Source: Azolla pinnata (Eukaryota; Streptophyta; Polypodiopsida; Salviniales; Salviniaceae). Taken from it: 64,000 nt of DNA. Where the stretch lies: positions 1-64,000 of the forward strand of contig JBBBWG010018112.1 of assembly GCA_037176905.1 (NCBI GenBank), in the 5' to 3' direction. This document shows, one piece after another, positions 38,001 through 50,510 of this stretch. Below the pieces are notes generated by a model. It was not told the DNA's origin. It worked only from the letters and a program-made list of their open reading frames with translations, and did no database searches. The position numbers and the translations under genes are program-made. The first letter of the stretch is position 1, and every line of letters starts with the position of its first letter.

Positions 38001-40353
38001 CATCACTTAATTGTTCATGTAGCCGGTGGTGGAAATAAATAAGTTGGAACTTTATACTGCCAACATATGTTGTCCCAAGTGCTTCAGAAAGTATTTCTTT
38101 GCTTCCCACATTGTTATGAAGTTTCTTGAATGGAACTCCACTCCCCTTTTAACGTGTGCACAAGATCTCTCCTTATGGCCTTTAATACCACAGCTGCATG
38201 TTCCTGTATATCTTGAAATATAAATTTGCATCTAGATCTCCAGAGACCCCACAATGTAACTGCAGCCACAATTCCCATCTTAAATAAACCTTTTTTTCTT
38301 CTTGGACGTACCCTTTTCATCATGCCATAATATGGTTGCCTATAGATTTAGGGGCGTAACGTACCCTTTTCTGGCTAGTTACTTATATTATGTGAACCAT
38401 ACTTGTATGCAAGTGCGTGTGGAGTATTTCACTGAATTCATGGAAAAAATGTTGTAGACCTATACCTTGATCATTAACAAAAGTAAAGTGATTTATTTGT
38501 GACGTAACTTGATTATATGGAACAGGTGTATGTACCTCCTCACCCTTTGATCAAACATTGGGTATCTGTTCTCCGCAATGAAATGAGTCCTCCTGCAATA
38601 TTCAGTAAGCAAAAGAGCAATATGTCTAAAAGCACTATTTCCCAAGCGTTCTCTTAGTTCTAACCTAACGTGAGCATTTTTTTCTCATAGAAAGTGCATT
38701 GGCTGAGCTTGGGAGATATCTTATTTACGAAGCATCAAGAGACTGGTTGGTAAGTTCTTGAAAATGACCCGATATTCTCTCTCTAGTTTGGTTGATAGGA
38801 TGACAGTGGTTTTACATTCTGTATCTAGGTAACCATAACAGGGGAAGTACAAACACCATGCGGAGTGGCAAATGTGGAGTTTGTTGATCCAAGAGAACCA
38901 GTGAGGGTTAGTGAGTAGTCATACTCATACTAAAAAATCTTAACCGCTGTGCTTTTTTACAAAGGCGAACGCTTGAGCCAGACTGATTTATGCGTACATG
39001 CATACACACAGACATAGGTATTTTTATAAGTTTGAACGCTCGACTTAGTAATATTGTGATTCTCATTTTGCAGGTGGTCCCAATTCTGAGAGCAGGCCTT
39101 GTGCTTGTTGAACACATATCCACTGTTTTACCAGCAACACAAACATATCATGTTGGTATGTATTTCATATGGCATGAGATCAAATAATAGGGAAGTTTCC
39201 TGACAGTGACAGTAATATGTGCTTCATTTATTATATTTGAATAGGATTTCAACGAGATGAAACCACTCTGAAGCCAAGACTTTATTTAAACAAGTAGGTT
39301 TGTAGAGAGTCGAAACTTCAAAACTCAATTCATTGCAAGAAGTTATCCCATGTTATATAAATGACTTCCTAGCTGTTCAGGTTACCAGAGAAATTTCCAG
39401 ATAATGCACGTATCATTGTAGCTGACCCTATGCTTGCAACAGGTACTTTTCTAGGAATTTTACATTGTATTCCTGCATTATGACTGAAGCTTGATGATAA
39501 ATATTCAACTAGAATTGGAAATGGGATTTAATTACCTTTCTAGCGATAACAGGATATGATTGCATGGTCTACAGGGGGAACCATGGTTGCCACTATAGAC
39601 CTTTTGAAGGAGCGAAATGCTGACCACAAACTGATCCGTGTGGTATGCACTTAACAGTATTCAGATTCTGAATTTATTATATAAGTTATGCAGTGAAAGT
39701 CACCTTCTGAAACATCTGTCATGTATGGGAGGAAATCTAAAATGTGAATTTTTGCAACATTGTCATAGATAACTAGCTCTTCTGCTTTTATGAGTTAAAT
39801 TATTTTATTGTGCTTTTATCTATGATCCCTTGAAAAAGAACTTTTTAAGATCAAGTTGAAATAATATTTCAGATGACTTTGAATGCATTCTGTTGTGGCG
39901 GTTCTACCAATTCCATTGATTCTTGGTGTATGTATGATTTTGAATGTTCTTTAGGTCTCTGCTGTAGCAGCTCCACCAGCTTTAAAGATTCTTGGGGAGA
40001 GGTTCCCTGGGTACGTTTGTAACTATTGGACTAGGTTTTGTACCAACTGTGGGATGATAACTTAATGCCATCGTGACATTAACTGCTGGGCTACTTCCTC
40101 TGTTATATATATAGGTTGCGAGTATATACGGGGATCATTGATCCATCTTTAAATGAGCAAGGGTAATTTGTCTTTTCAAATTTACACTCCTTTTATTATG
40201 GCATCTAAAATGTGGAAGTGCCATCATATTAGCATTCACTCTAATATTATTTGGGGAGCTCATTTATCTGATATCTGAAATGTGAAAAATTCTTGTTGTA
40301 GGTTTATTGTGCCAGGTCTGGGAGATGCAGGAGACAGAAGTTATGGAACTTGA
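35071..40353 (+). CDS. UPP: Uracil phosphoribosyltransferase, probably plastid-targeted
   Basis: Salvages uracil with PRPP to UMP. Exons 35071-35223, 36626-36700, 38526-38604, 38691-38749, 38829-38906, 39074-39155, 39245-39293, 39381-39442, 39575-39642, 39955-40010, 40115-40162 and 40302-40353 total 861 nt, 286 residues, ending TGA. The first about 65 residues are Gly/Ser/Pro/Ala-rich and look like a transit peptide. The core follows the family: VYVPPHPLIKHWVSVLRNE, AELGRYLIYEASRDWL, VEFVDPREPV, VVPILRAGL, YLNKLPEKFPDNARI, the PRPP loop DPMLATGGT (207-215), GIIDPSLNEQG and the C-terminal GLGDAGDRSYGT. The PRPP and uracil-binding segments are intact, and length fits the single-domain plastid UPRT of Arabidopsis. 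The exon 2 acceptor (36624-36625) was chosen because it keeps phase; another just upstream would not. Intron 2 carries a LINE remnant. Confidence 0.95.
38114..38323 (-). mobile_element. LINE C-terminal fragment in UPRT intron 2
   Basis: A short minus-strand frame contains VAAVTLWGLWRSRCKFIF followed by a helical segment. This resembles the W..W..RN..F block that follows the reverse transcriptase in plant L1-type LINEs. It is antisense to the host gene and isolated, with no reverse transcriptase left and no clear poly-A tail. The match is short, so this is tentative. Confidence 0.4.
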
Positions 40354-41524
40354 AGATTTTTGTGATTTGTACTTCCGACTGTCATATCTTCTATATTGAT
40401 CTCTATTGTGAGCTTGCATTGAGCCGGCATTTTTATTCATTGAGAATTAGTTTTTGCTAGGGCTTAGTTTTGATGGTAGATTCATCTGGAATTTTGTAAG
40501 CTACACTGTTTCTGTGGTGTAATAAAAGTTCTAAAGCGAAATCATGCTGCACTTTTGTAATTAATCTTTGCAAATATTGCAATGCCACACAAAGCATGGC
40601 TTTAACTTTGTTTGGCAGCCTAACTGCAATGCCATATGAAGCGCGGCTTTAATTTTGCTTATCTAAATTTGTAATTTATTTCAATATTTTATGGTAAGTT
40701 TTATATGTTGCAGTTCTCACAATTAAAGGAACGGGTGTTTGTGTAAGTACTGCACTGAATGCAAGTATGGTGGATGATTTTTTCTCATCAAAGTGAAGGA
40801 AATGGCAAAATCTTAACTCATTTGAATTTGATGTTGATATTAATTGCAAATTTGATACTAATTTGGTTTGATATACTCTAAGCCATTGATGTTCCTTTAT
40901 GATCAAACTTCGGCATATGTAATGTACATGCTTTAAATCAATGTCTATACTTTGTTAGAAAGAGCAAGTAAATACTTTGAATAGCCGCATGGTGAAAGTC
41001 CATTTGTACTTGAGTAGGTAGGGTTATCCAAGAAAATTTACATTATTATTGTTGATACAATCCACACTTTCCTAGAAAAACTACCAAGAAAGCGTCTTTC
41101 TTGATCGTGATTCCATAATTAGGTTGCTGGTAGAAGTTAGGTGTTTTAGATTGCAATCATAGCCTTTCCCATTCAGTCGCCTACTGAAACTCTTCTTGCT
41201 CTTGATGAGAAAAAAACATGAACCTAAACAATTTTATGTTCATTAGTAACCCAGATATTGATAAATTACATGTAAAAATTGCATGTTTTCATGCATTTGT
41301 GGAGAATCAAGACTACAGGGCTTTCATTTGTTATATCCTGGCAATAAAGGTTTTGACTAATCACCACCATTCCATCAGGTGTTATTAACGATCATGATTC
41401 TTTTAGTTATAATTCATAACTCTTCACTTGGTGGTTAATGAAGCACAAACCATGGTAGACTGAGCTAGCACTTGACCCCTTAGACCTGGTAAATGAAAGA
41501 TGCATCAACAGTCCACATGGAATA
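40354..41524. other. Spacer between convergent UPRT and PTEN genes
   Basis: Contains the 3' UTRs of both genes. AATAAAAG near 40521 could serve as the UPRT polyadenylation signal. No other feature is seen. Confidence 0.45.
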
Positions 41525-44500
41525 CTATATGCAAAGGATCTCAGACTGATGATGGATCTCAAGATCCACAATTACTGATTCGACACACAGTTGCCACTTG
41601 GACTGGGACAATTCACCTTGAAAACAATATGCAAAAAAGAGATGCGTTTCCAAACAGCCAAAGTGACCTATGAGCATCCATGAACAAAGAACTGACATCG
41701 TACCTGTGTATCATCATCAAGAGTTTTGACAGGTTTGTCCATTTCTGATTTAGTGGAAAGTACGAACATTTGGGAGTCCACGAAAGAAGTATTGAACCAG
41801 AAGTAGAGAAGTGTCTGCATCAAGAAAAATCACAGGAGGCTGTTGAAAAACATATTGCAATTTGCTACTTTACAACTGACTACAGGAGGGGAATAGCATG
41901 GAAGTCAGATATTTTCGGACTTCATTCGTCCAACTGATTACGGGAGGGGAATATCAAGGAAGCCACATATTTTCGGACTTCATTCGCCCAACTGACTTCA
42001 TTGTCCATTTCTCTGTTGGACGAACAAAGTCAGAAATATCTACAAATATATGATCCTGTGCACGATTTGCTAGCTCAAAACTAGTGATGAAGACTCGAGC
42101 AACATGAACTAGCAACAAGAGGAGAAATTAAGTCTACAGCTCGAGAAATAACTAGAGAGCGAAAGAAATCCTTGTATAGAAAGAAATTATGCCTACATCA
42201 GTAGTGTGTTCCTTGAAAGTATGTATTGCAATCAAAAGTATTCACTCTTCTTCCTATACAAGGATAAAATGTTTGTAGCTAACTTTGAACCACTCATCGA
42301 AAAAAACATAGTACATTATGTAATATAGAAGATGAAGAGACCTTTCTAGAGAAACCTGCTTCACATATTGAGATTTTCACATCACCAGAAATTCGAACTT
42401 CAGGTGAAAAGATAAAAGACACACTCCTGCCCTCATGTAGAATAGATACAGCAGAACCTGTCCCCTAAGAATCAAAGGAAATTAATCAAGTAGAAACATG
42501 TCAGAGCATTTTTCTAATTATTGTGTAAAAACATGGTGACTAAACACAAGAATCCCTATTTTCTTCTCTAAACAGAAAATGTTATGTAACTAGATAATAC
42601 CCACATCCAGAACTTTTGAACAGGCCTCAGCTGATAGGGACACAGACAACATACACAAACAGCTTTAGTGCCAGCCAGAGCAGGAGACGTTCTCATTGTC
42701 AATTGAAGATTAAACATAAATATTTGTAGCTTTATCAGGTCTCATTACAGCGTGGAAGTGACACCGAATTGAGCATTGTTCTTTATATGCCTCTGTAGAA
42801 AGATTTGGCCAATGCTAGTTATCCTCATTGACAATCAATGACCATTTCTATAGTTCCCAGATGTTCTCTAATAATTTCAATTGGTATTAATTGTTTGCTT
42901 CTTACCATGAAAGTTATCATCATATGAGAGATTGGGTTGAATGGCTCACTCATGGCATGATAGAATCTGGGTCTCGACACTTGTGCTTTTGAGACAAGAG
43001 TTTGGGTAACAAGTATTGTAACACATACTTGGTTTACAGAGGCCATAGCTGAAAATCCACCTTGATCTTACATCTGTTGTGCCTCTCATGACATATCGTG
43101 GATCCCCTATACGTACTTCAGAGCTCCCCTTCACAGGTCCCTCAAATCTATTGATACTGCTCAACTGATAACCCATGCAAGTATTGGTCAAAACCATTAC
43201 CTTAGTCATAACTACGGTTACCTTCGAGACCTCTGTAATCGGAAGAGTTTTTCATGCTTCTAGATGGCCTTAAATGTGCTTGTCTGAACCTAAAACAAGG
43301 ATGACATCTAACTATCACGACATTGGTTTCTAAACCCCACAGATCAAAAGGCATTAGAGCAGCAAAAGTCTACCTATGTGACTTCTACTGTAATGCCAAG
43401 AGATGACGATTGATTATTAAACATCTTACTTGGCTTTTTTGCAAAGTTTAGACTAAAAAAAGCTCTCTAGCAGCCCCCAACTCTAAATTTCTTTATGTTA
43501 TGCATTATTTATCCCACTCGAGTAGTAACTTTCTTTATGCCCCATACCTTAATGTACCATGACAAGTGGCAGAAGCTTTGGACTAAAACACTGGTTATTA
43601 TGTCTAGCCTGATTCAAGGGTTCCAAAAAAGCAAGTAAAGAAAGGAAGCGCTATCATTAACAGAAGATTAAAAAACACCTTTTGGGACACTTACTCTTGA
43701 TTCCAGTATGGAATTTAACTTGAAACTATTGTTGCCAGCATTGCAAGCTATGCATACTCGAATACCTAAATGGAAAATTTGACAACATATAGAAGAAAAA
43801 TAAACATGCATGACAACTTTACCTTCTCTGTTTATGACAAAAATGAAATAGATGAATAACTTTTAGTATTGCTAATTGAAGCAAGAGAGATCCATACACT
43901 GAACATACCTGATTTATATGACAAATTTGAGTAGAAAACTATCTTTGATATCATCAACGAGACTAGATTCCGCTTGCCATGCTTACATATATCATAGAAG
44001 TAATCTAGGTAACGCCTTTGACTAGGTATTGTGACACCCTGAAATATTAAATATTCCTCTGTTTTGTCCATTTTTTCTGAATTTAAAACAGTGCATTTAA
44101 TTAAAAGTATCTGAATTTCCTTTTTCTCTAGAAGATAAAGAAAAACAGTGCATATTTTTGCAAAAACAATACACAATTTTTAGGGAAACCTGCCAGAGGA
44201 CTTAGTAAAAATATAAAATACCATAGCATGACTTAGTATTTGCATTTTACCATGACTACGAACAGTAACTTTTTTTTGTCTGTCATAGTTATGTGCAATT
44301 CAAATCCGATGTTCAATATCAACCATTATTGTTTTACCCCCACTATCAGCTTCAACATTATGGGTCCACACATAGTAATCATACAAAAATATGACGTCAC
44401 AATCTCAATTCATGGTCTATATTCAGATAAACTCCGTACCAATGTGGAATACACCATTAAGACTTCTTAGAAATGTTTTCCATATTCATGACTTCACCTT

Positions 44501-47500
44501 GCCATTTTTGGTTCTCTTCTCGCCATATGTCCGTATAGCGGTAATGGGTTCTCCACATTCCTGACTGTATACTAAATATGCACAAATCATTAGTCCTGTT
44601 CGACCCTGAAAAAGCACAAAAAAAGTTTTCTAAATCACGTTCTTGAAGTAATAAGATACAGTATAGTTCAAGTCTGATGTTCCCCAAAAATGCATGCACA
44701 TTAATACACAGTAACGCATTATGTTCTCTCCAATAGTTTACTGAGCATTTACCTTAAGTGCTTTTAGAAAATTTATGCATAACAAGTCAAAGTTAGGATA
44801 AGCCACACTTGCCTTCCCTGCTTTACAGTGTACAACTATTACATTACTGGATTCTGCCATAAGCCAGTCATGCTGCACAGCAATGTAAATTTAAAAGTCA
44901 GAATGGAATAATAAAATTAAAGGACAAGTGTGATTTACTGTGATTTGCCTGACTTATCTAAGTATTCAAATCGATTTCTATAACGTAGATCAGGTATAAT
45001 ATTAACAGAACAATCAGTCCAGTTCAACACCCATTGAAAAGAAGTTCACTTGGGCTGAAAAGGGATTCGAACATAGTCTCATGCAGAAGATGTGTACACA
45101 ACAGTCAGAAGAAGTGATCGTGAGGGCTCGGTATGCCATTTAAAGTGCCATTACCACCCATAGTATTAGATCATTTATTTACATTTAAATGTTGCTTTAT
45201 CTCCATTAAATGTAGTTCATAACATGCAAATATTATTTCAGGGAGCCTTTTTATGTATTTTAACTTTTAAGAGAAAGCCTATGTGAATGAAGTTCTAAAT
45301 GTTAGCAGAGATACTACCGCACGTTCGCAGAAATACAGCATTAGATCAGTAGGAGCAGGATCGTGATCTGAAAAGGGTATCCACTCCACTGCGCGATTTA
45401 TAGAAAACTTGCTTAGGTAACACCATCCATTAAGCATATGTTATAGTGTTTGTGTGTGATGCTGAAACATTAATATCAAACGTAAAGAAAAAAGTTTTTC
45501 ATTGCCTGTTGTCCTTATTTAATTTTCATTCATATCTGTATGATGAAGAGAATATCTTAACAAATAGTTTATAAGCATGATGGCAAGCTTCATATTATGA
45601 AATTAAGCAATGTCATACTTTCTTTCTATCCACATACATACATGTGCATTGTGCATAAAAGATATTGCGTGACATATAAATTCATTGTGAGCATCCTTAA
45701 GTAGACACATCTATTCATGACATGCACAACAAATCTAGCACAGAAACCCATTAAATGTATGAAATCATTGGCCGATCGAAAGTTGTATAGAGAAGGAAAC
45801 AAATCCCCATTACATCCTCCTCATTAAGTCCCGAAATTACTCATTTTTTCTCTGAATGCCCGCCCTATGTTAACCTTGAAAGAGCAGGCATAGTTGTTTT
45901 GGGGGGCATTTAGACAAATAATTAACGATCAAGCACTTCAAAGATTTTAACTGATCAGTTAATCAAGTTTTAACCAACATTTTCCCTCTTCACAGCATGT
46001 TCCACTGATGTCATCATAGTGCAATATAATAAGAAAGGCAGTACATAATAACAGAAAGAGCAGGTATAAGCTGCAGAACCAGCAAGGAAACGAAAACTCA
46101 ATGCATTTTTGAGTTTCTCTTGATAACTAGTTAAATTTTATTCAAAATTTCCTTTCCAGTAGCATGTTTTAGTTATACTGTCACAAGCATTGTGCATTTT
46201 ACTGGCACATAACGTGTTTGTGCAGAGGCATTTAAAAAAACAACGAGAAATCAAGATACTTCTGAGTACCATCAAGCATTTTTCCCTCTTCACAACATTT
46301 TTCACTTATGCTATCACAGTACAACATAGGAAGAGCTATGCATAATCTGTTTTAGGAAGCAGAAAATAACTCACAGGAAGATTAACAGCTATTGTAATCC
46401 TATGGACTGTCACAAAATATCATACCAACGACTGATTCACTATGAAGAGCTACTGAAATTAGTGGAAAAATCCCTATTGGAGAGAAATAATAGCTCTATC
46501 ATATCAATAAATGCAGCTGTCCATTGCTATTTCAGACAAGAGTCTAAAATTAGCTGTTTCTTCAGTTCCCAAAGGCATATCCCTAGAAGTCTGTAACATG
46601 ATTTGTTTTTTTCTGATACCTAAAGAATGAAACGTATAGGAACTTTTGACATACCATTTCCACCAAGCTTGGCTGGATCATAAGTCTTCTCTGCACATCT
46701 GATGAAACCATCAAGACAATATATTAAAACCCCATCTGTATTGAAGGCAGGAGAAACTTCAACTTAGTTGGTGTTTTTTCATATACCAAAGTCTCTACAT
46801 TAATTTAGAGGAGCAGTTTGCCTGAGAGATTAAACATGACAAAAGCCTGCAGCATATACATAGGCCCTAGATATAACATCTTTCATCTGGGTCATAAGTT
46901 CCAAGATCGCAAACATTGGTGCTTTGGCTACGGAAAGGTTCAGCAAAGAAGTTGAAGCATCATAAACTTTGTGTTTCAGCTTCATTAGCCAAGCTTCATG
47001 AGTTAATCCATCTCAGGCTGCTCCTTACTCTTAACAATAGTCTCTCTGATAGAAAAATGATGAAAATGTAGTGTGTCAAATAATACATGCTACATGATGA
47101 ATATCATCCATTTTTTAAGCAATTGATCAATCCCAGGGCTGTATTTTGGTTATGGAAGGCAGGCAGGTACAACAGCCTCATTGAATGATGGACCATATGA
47201 TCCACGTTCAGAAATAGGCTCACAGATCGACCAAAGCTGTCCACTAAATGTGGTTATGCCACCCATTGACATAAAAGACAAAAGGAACTCTGGACGAGAG
47301 AGGTACATTATGTCAGACATATGGAGCTCAGCATTTGTCAGCACGTCAGATAAATGAAGAAGGGATTTTGAAGCTTCTTACAAGAAACAGAACACAAGAT
47401 ATATTAACGTATTCTTAGGCCGACAATGCCACCCCGGCAACTGGTCTGACAGAAAGAAAGATATATCACATCTTCTAAGGTGCGACCATGGCCCTTGAGA

Positions 47501-49548
47501 GAGGAACCGAGCAGCATATGCAGCTGTCTGCTACACTGCTGCTGCTGCTTTTTTATGTGACCATGGCATTTAGCTTAGTCATACAGGCTTAAGGGGCTAC
47601 TCCTTTTTCTTCTTCTTCTTCATCACCTTGCTCTGACATTTCATCCCTGTACCCATGCTTCCAATACGTCAAGGCTGCCAATGACTCAACATTGGGGCCT
47701 AGCATTGCAAGCTGCTCAAGACACATACCCAGCTGCATCTCTGCTCTCCACAACCATCGTCCCCAATATCAACCTCACCCTAGCCAACGACCTCAACATC
47801 CTGTGCATCACTACCAACGCCACCACCTCTGCACTACAACCAGCCATGAGTAGTCTATGATGCCAAGGGAATGGGAGAACATAAATGAATCAGAAGGAAA
47901 AAGAATGATATCCTCCACTGAGCTTCAATGATGCTAATACTATTCTCGCTGCACATGCCTCACTGATGTAATTTAAAACTCAAATTTCCAGCAGATAATT
48001 ATTATATCTAGATTTAGAGTTTTCTTGTCAAACTAATTTCGTATTAAAATTACATCTTACAAGTTAAAAACTTTGAAATGTTTTTCGTGAAACTCGTTTA
48101 AGAAGCTCAAGACTTCAGGTATTGCATTCCGATAAAGCGCCTCAGTGCCTTCAGAAGGAAATCCCATTGCTATAATTCGGGGAGTTATATCTATTTCATA
48201 AAAGACAGAACAGATGTTAAAAGTCATCTATACAACCAAAGGTTATGTTTAACAAATTCTTTCCAACACTCGCTCTCAAAGAAGAAAAAAAGTTATATAA
48301 CTGGCTGGAACCACAGACATTGTCACATACCAAAGAACTTGAATACCTTTCCTTGAGAGTTAGCAACTCCGACCACAAACTTTAATGGGATTGTTTCCTT
48401 GCATCAAGATTCAATTACTAACTAAAAAATTGATGTGCTCTTATCATGCATATTTCAAGACCTTGAAACAATCATAGCTACTAGACTTCATAAAGGTTTT
48501 GCTACCCAAGCAAGTAGAGAACGAGATGGCATATTTTCCTGTTTTTCCATAATGAAGAACCCCTGGCACAGATTTACCAGGTAGATAACAACGATAGATG
48601 GGCTCATTTATCTTTCCAAACAATGGGACTTGAAAAGGAACAAAGAATTGCAAGCTGTAACCTTCGGAAATTACTATGGTCACCTGTAAAAGAATAGAAT
48701 AGAACAAACTAGATTTTTTATCACTTATGTGGAGGCCACACATGGAACCGGATAAAGATATAACCTTGTAAACGTCTCTTTCTTAAGGAAAGGGATTACT
48801 AATATGTAGGATATAAACTGTGTATGAGAAAATAATGCATGCAACAATGTAGCACGCTATGTAAAGCCAATGCACATACAATATGTCCTCACCATTCTGG
48901 TGGACATTTGAATATGACGCACAACTTATCTCGTGGACCATAGCACACGCATGTATCACATTTAAACACTGCGCATCTGAGTGACTCGTCCACTACCAGA
49001 TTTCCATAATATACCTTGAATAACTCATCTTCATAAGGATGGCTGTGGGTGCACCTTGAAGTTGCCCTAAGTAGAATCTTAAGCTTAATCTCCACAGACG
49101 TTATCAAAAATGTTACAAATGATATATCATCTATTTTTTCTGTTCCATTTTCCTAGAAATAATGAGGCCAAGTTTTAGGATTCATGGCTATAACCCAGAG
49201 AGGCAATCAAATAAATGATACTATTTCCAAAGAAACAGAAACTAAAAGAATGTCTTTTACCCTTAAAGCAAACCCCAAATTTCCAATTTCGGGTCAACAT
49301 TGGAAAGAAGTGCTTACACAAAAAAGGAATGCCCAATCATTCACCACATAATAATGAAAGAAACAAATAAGCAAAACCATCAAGAGAAGCTTACAGCTGA
49401 GATCGAGGTTAAATCCATTATCTTTGAAGCGGAGTTTCTCCTTGGACACGATCTCTCTGATGAAGCATTTCACACGCTGTAGCGGCACAGACTCTAACCA
49501 AGAACTCAATACTCCCTCTTTCTCGCATCCTCTGCTCCGGTCTCTCAT
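41525..49548 (-). CDS. PTEN: PTEN-type phosphoinositide 3-phosphatase
   Basis: Removes the 3-phosphate of phosphoinositides. Exons 49395-49548, 48061-48190, 46655-46698, 45318-45388, 44813-44872, 44498-44605, 43909-44038, 43072-43211, 42342-42464, 41704-41814 and 41525-41602 total 1149 nt, 382 residues, ending TAG. An N-terminal basic helix IREIVSKEKLRF precedes NGFNLDLSYITPRIIAMGFP. The aspartate loop is IPFSDHDPAP (Asp117). The signature is HCKAGKGRT (148-156, Cys149), the exact PTEN form with both lysines. VTIPSQRRYLDYF closes the phosphatase domain. The C2 domain follows, with EVRISGDVKIS and LLYFWFNTSFVDSQMFV. Length and order resemble the pollen PTEN1 of Arabidopsis more than the long PTEN2 forms. 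Exon 8 (43072-43211) is the least certain; it was chosen mainly on phase. The last acceptor is taken at 41603-41604, which keeps a long open end. Intron 5 is GC-AG. Confidence 0.93.
41875..41991. repeat. 58-bp tandem duplication in PTEN intron 9
   Basis: Two copies start near 41875 and 41933. Both contain GGAGGGGAATA and ATATTTTCGGACTTCATTCG, with about eight differences. Confidence 0.85.
44811..44812 (-). other. GC splice donor of PTEN intron 5 (GC-AG intron)
   Basis: The exon ends at the AAG codon of HCKAGK and the intron begins GCAAGTG. The next exon starts GGTCGAACAGG at 44605, restoring HCKAGKGRTGLM. The donor therefore sits inside the catalytic signature. Confidence 0.9.
45960..46345. 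repeat. Imperfect repeats in PTEN intron 3
   Basis: Blocks around TTTTCCCTCTTCACA(G/A)CAT near 45980 and 46280, and a weaker TTTCCAGTAGCATG form near 46155, share downstream TCAC and CATAA words. They look like old internal duplications. Confidence 0.45.
47488..47860 (+). pseudogene. Non-specific lipid transfer protein (LTPG-like) pseudogene in PTEN intron 2
   Basis: Antisense inside intron 2 of the PTEN gene. It starts MALERGTEQ, then has a Leu-rich signal peptide (LLLLLFYVTMAFSLVIQA), followed at once by a TAA at 47590-47592. The same frame then reads CSDISSLYPCFQYVKAANDS, the start of the eight-cysteine LTP fold. A frame change near 47745 leads to TIVPNINLTLANDLNILC, which matches the NINLTLALALP-type block of LTPG proteins. 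The CC pair of the fold is reduced to SC. It carries one stop, one frame change and lost cysteines, so it is broken. The lack of introns and the antisense position suggest a retro-copy or a fragment, but no poly-A tail is seen. Confidence 0.75.
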
Positions 49549-49957
49549 CCCCTGTTCCTCTCTCCCAAGTCTGCTGCCCTGCTCCTCTCAAATCTTCTCT
49601 TTGTCATCCCCTCTTCTATCTCACTGTCTCATCCCCTGTTTCTCTCTGGAGTCTCTCGCCCTGCTCCTCTCAAAGTCTTCTGTTTGTAATCCCCTCCTCA
49701 TTCTCTCTCACACCGTTCCTCTCCCTAAAGTCTCTTCCCCTGCTCCTCTCAAATCTCCTGTTTGTCGCCCTTTCATCCCCTGCTCCTCGATCTCCTACTG
49801 TTCCTCTCTCTATAAAGTCTCTTCCCCTGCCGCTCTCAAATCTCCTGTGTCACCTTCGCATCCCCTGCTCCTCGCTCTCCTGTCTCTTCCCCTGCTCTTC
49901 GCAAATCCTTTGTTTGTCTTCATCCCTTGGCTCGGGCTTCTGTTTGTTCATCCCCTG

Positions 49958-49990
<33 letters not shown>
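49540..49990. repeat. Pyrimidine-rich minisatellite at the PTEN 5' end
   Basis: Units of about 75-85 bases rich in TCATCCCCTG(T/C)TCCTCTC and CTCAAATCTCCTGTTTGT recur about six times and end in a (CT)n run (49961-49988). On the gene strand it is a purine tract that overlaps the first codons and 5' UTR of PTEN. The long plus-strand frame across it is a repeat artefact. Confidence 0.85.
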
Positions 49991-49991
<1 letters not shown>

Positions 49992-50125
49992 ACGTCTTGC
50001 TTTCAAATCTATCTTTCTCAAAATAGATAGTTGTTTCCAAAGTGATGGAATGTGAGATTCGAACCCCGGTTCTTTACAACCAACCCATATGTGAGCATTT
50101 CTGGCTAGAGAGATTAGGTACAAAA

Positions 50126-50510
50126 GCATTTACACTTTCTTGTGAGCCCTTTTCCACAAATTTCTTAAACTTCCAGTCTTGGCTGCACAAAGTCATCCCC
50201 AACTCCGATTCTCTAACATTAATTCACTCATATGATGCAAAATTAGGTACAATTCAAAATCTCCCCATCGTCTATCGTTAAGTTGATAGCCCACACATCA
50301 GTCGTTGATCTACAAATAACTCTATATTTCTGAGGAATTTCATTGTGTTCATAATCAATCACATTCATTTAATTGAAAAGAGGAACCTTGCTTATGTTAC
50401 ATACATAGCATTTACACTTTCTTGTGAACCCTTTCCCACAAATTTCTTATATTTCCAGTCTTGGCTGCACAAAGTCGTCCCCAAGTCTGATTCTCTAACA
50501 TTAATTCACT
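50126..50510. repeat. Pair of 103-bp direct repeats
   Basis: Copies at 50126-50228 and 50408-50510 have equal length, both start GCATTTACACTTTCTTGTGA and end CTAACATTAATTCACT, and differ at about seven positions. The 179-base spacer is unrelated. They lie between PTEN and the OTU gene. Confidence 0.9.

Noticed and set aside
49424-50026. 200-codon Ser/Leu-rich plus frame
   Set aside because: Lies on the pyrimidine minisatellite and antisense to PTEN exon 1.
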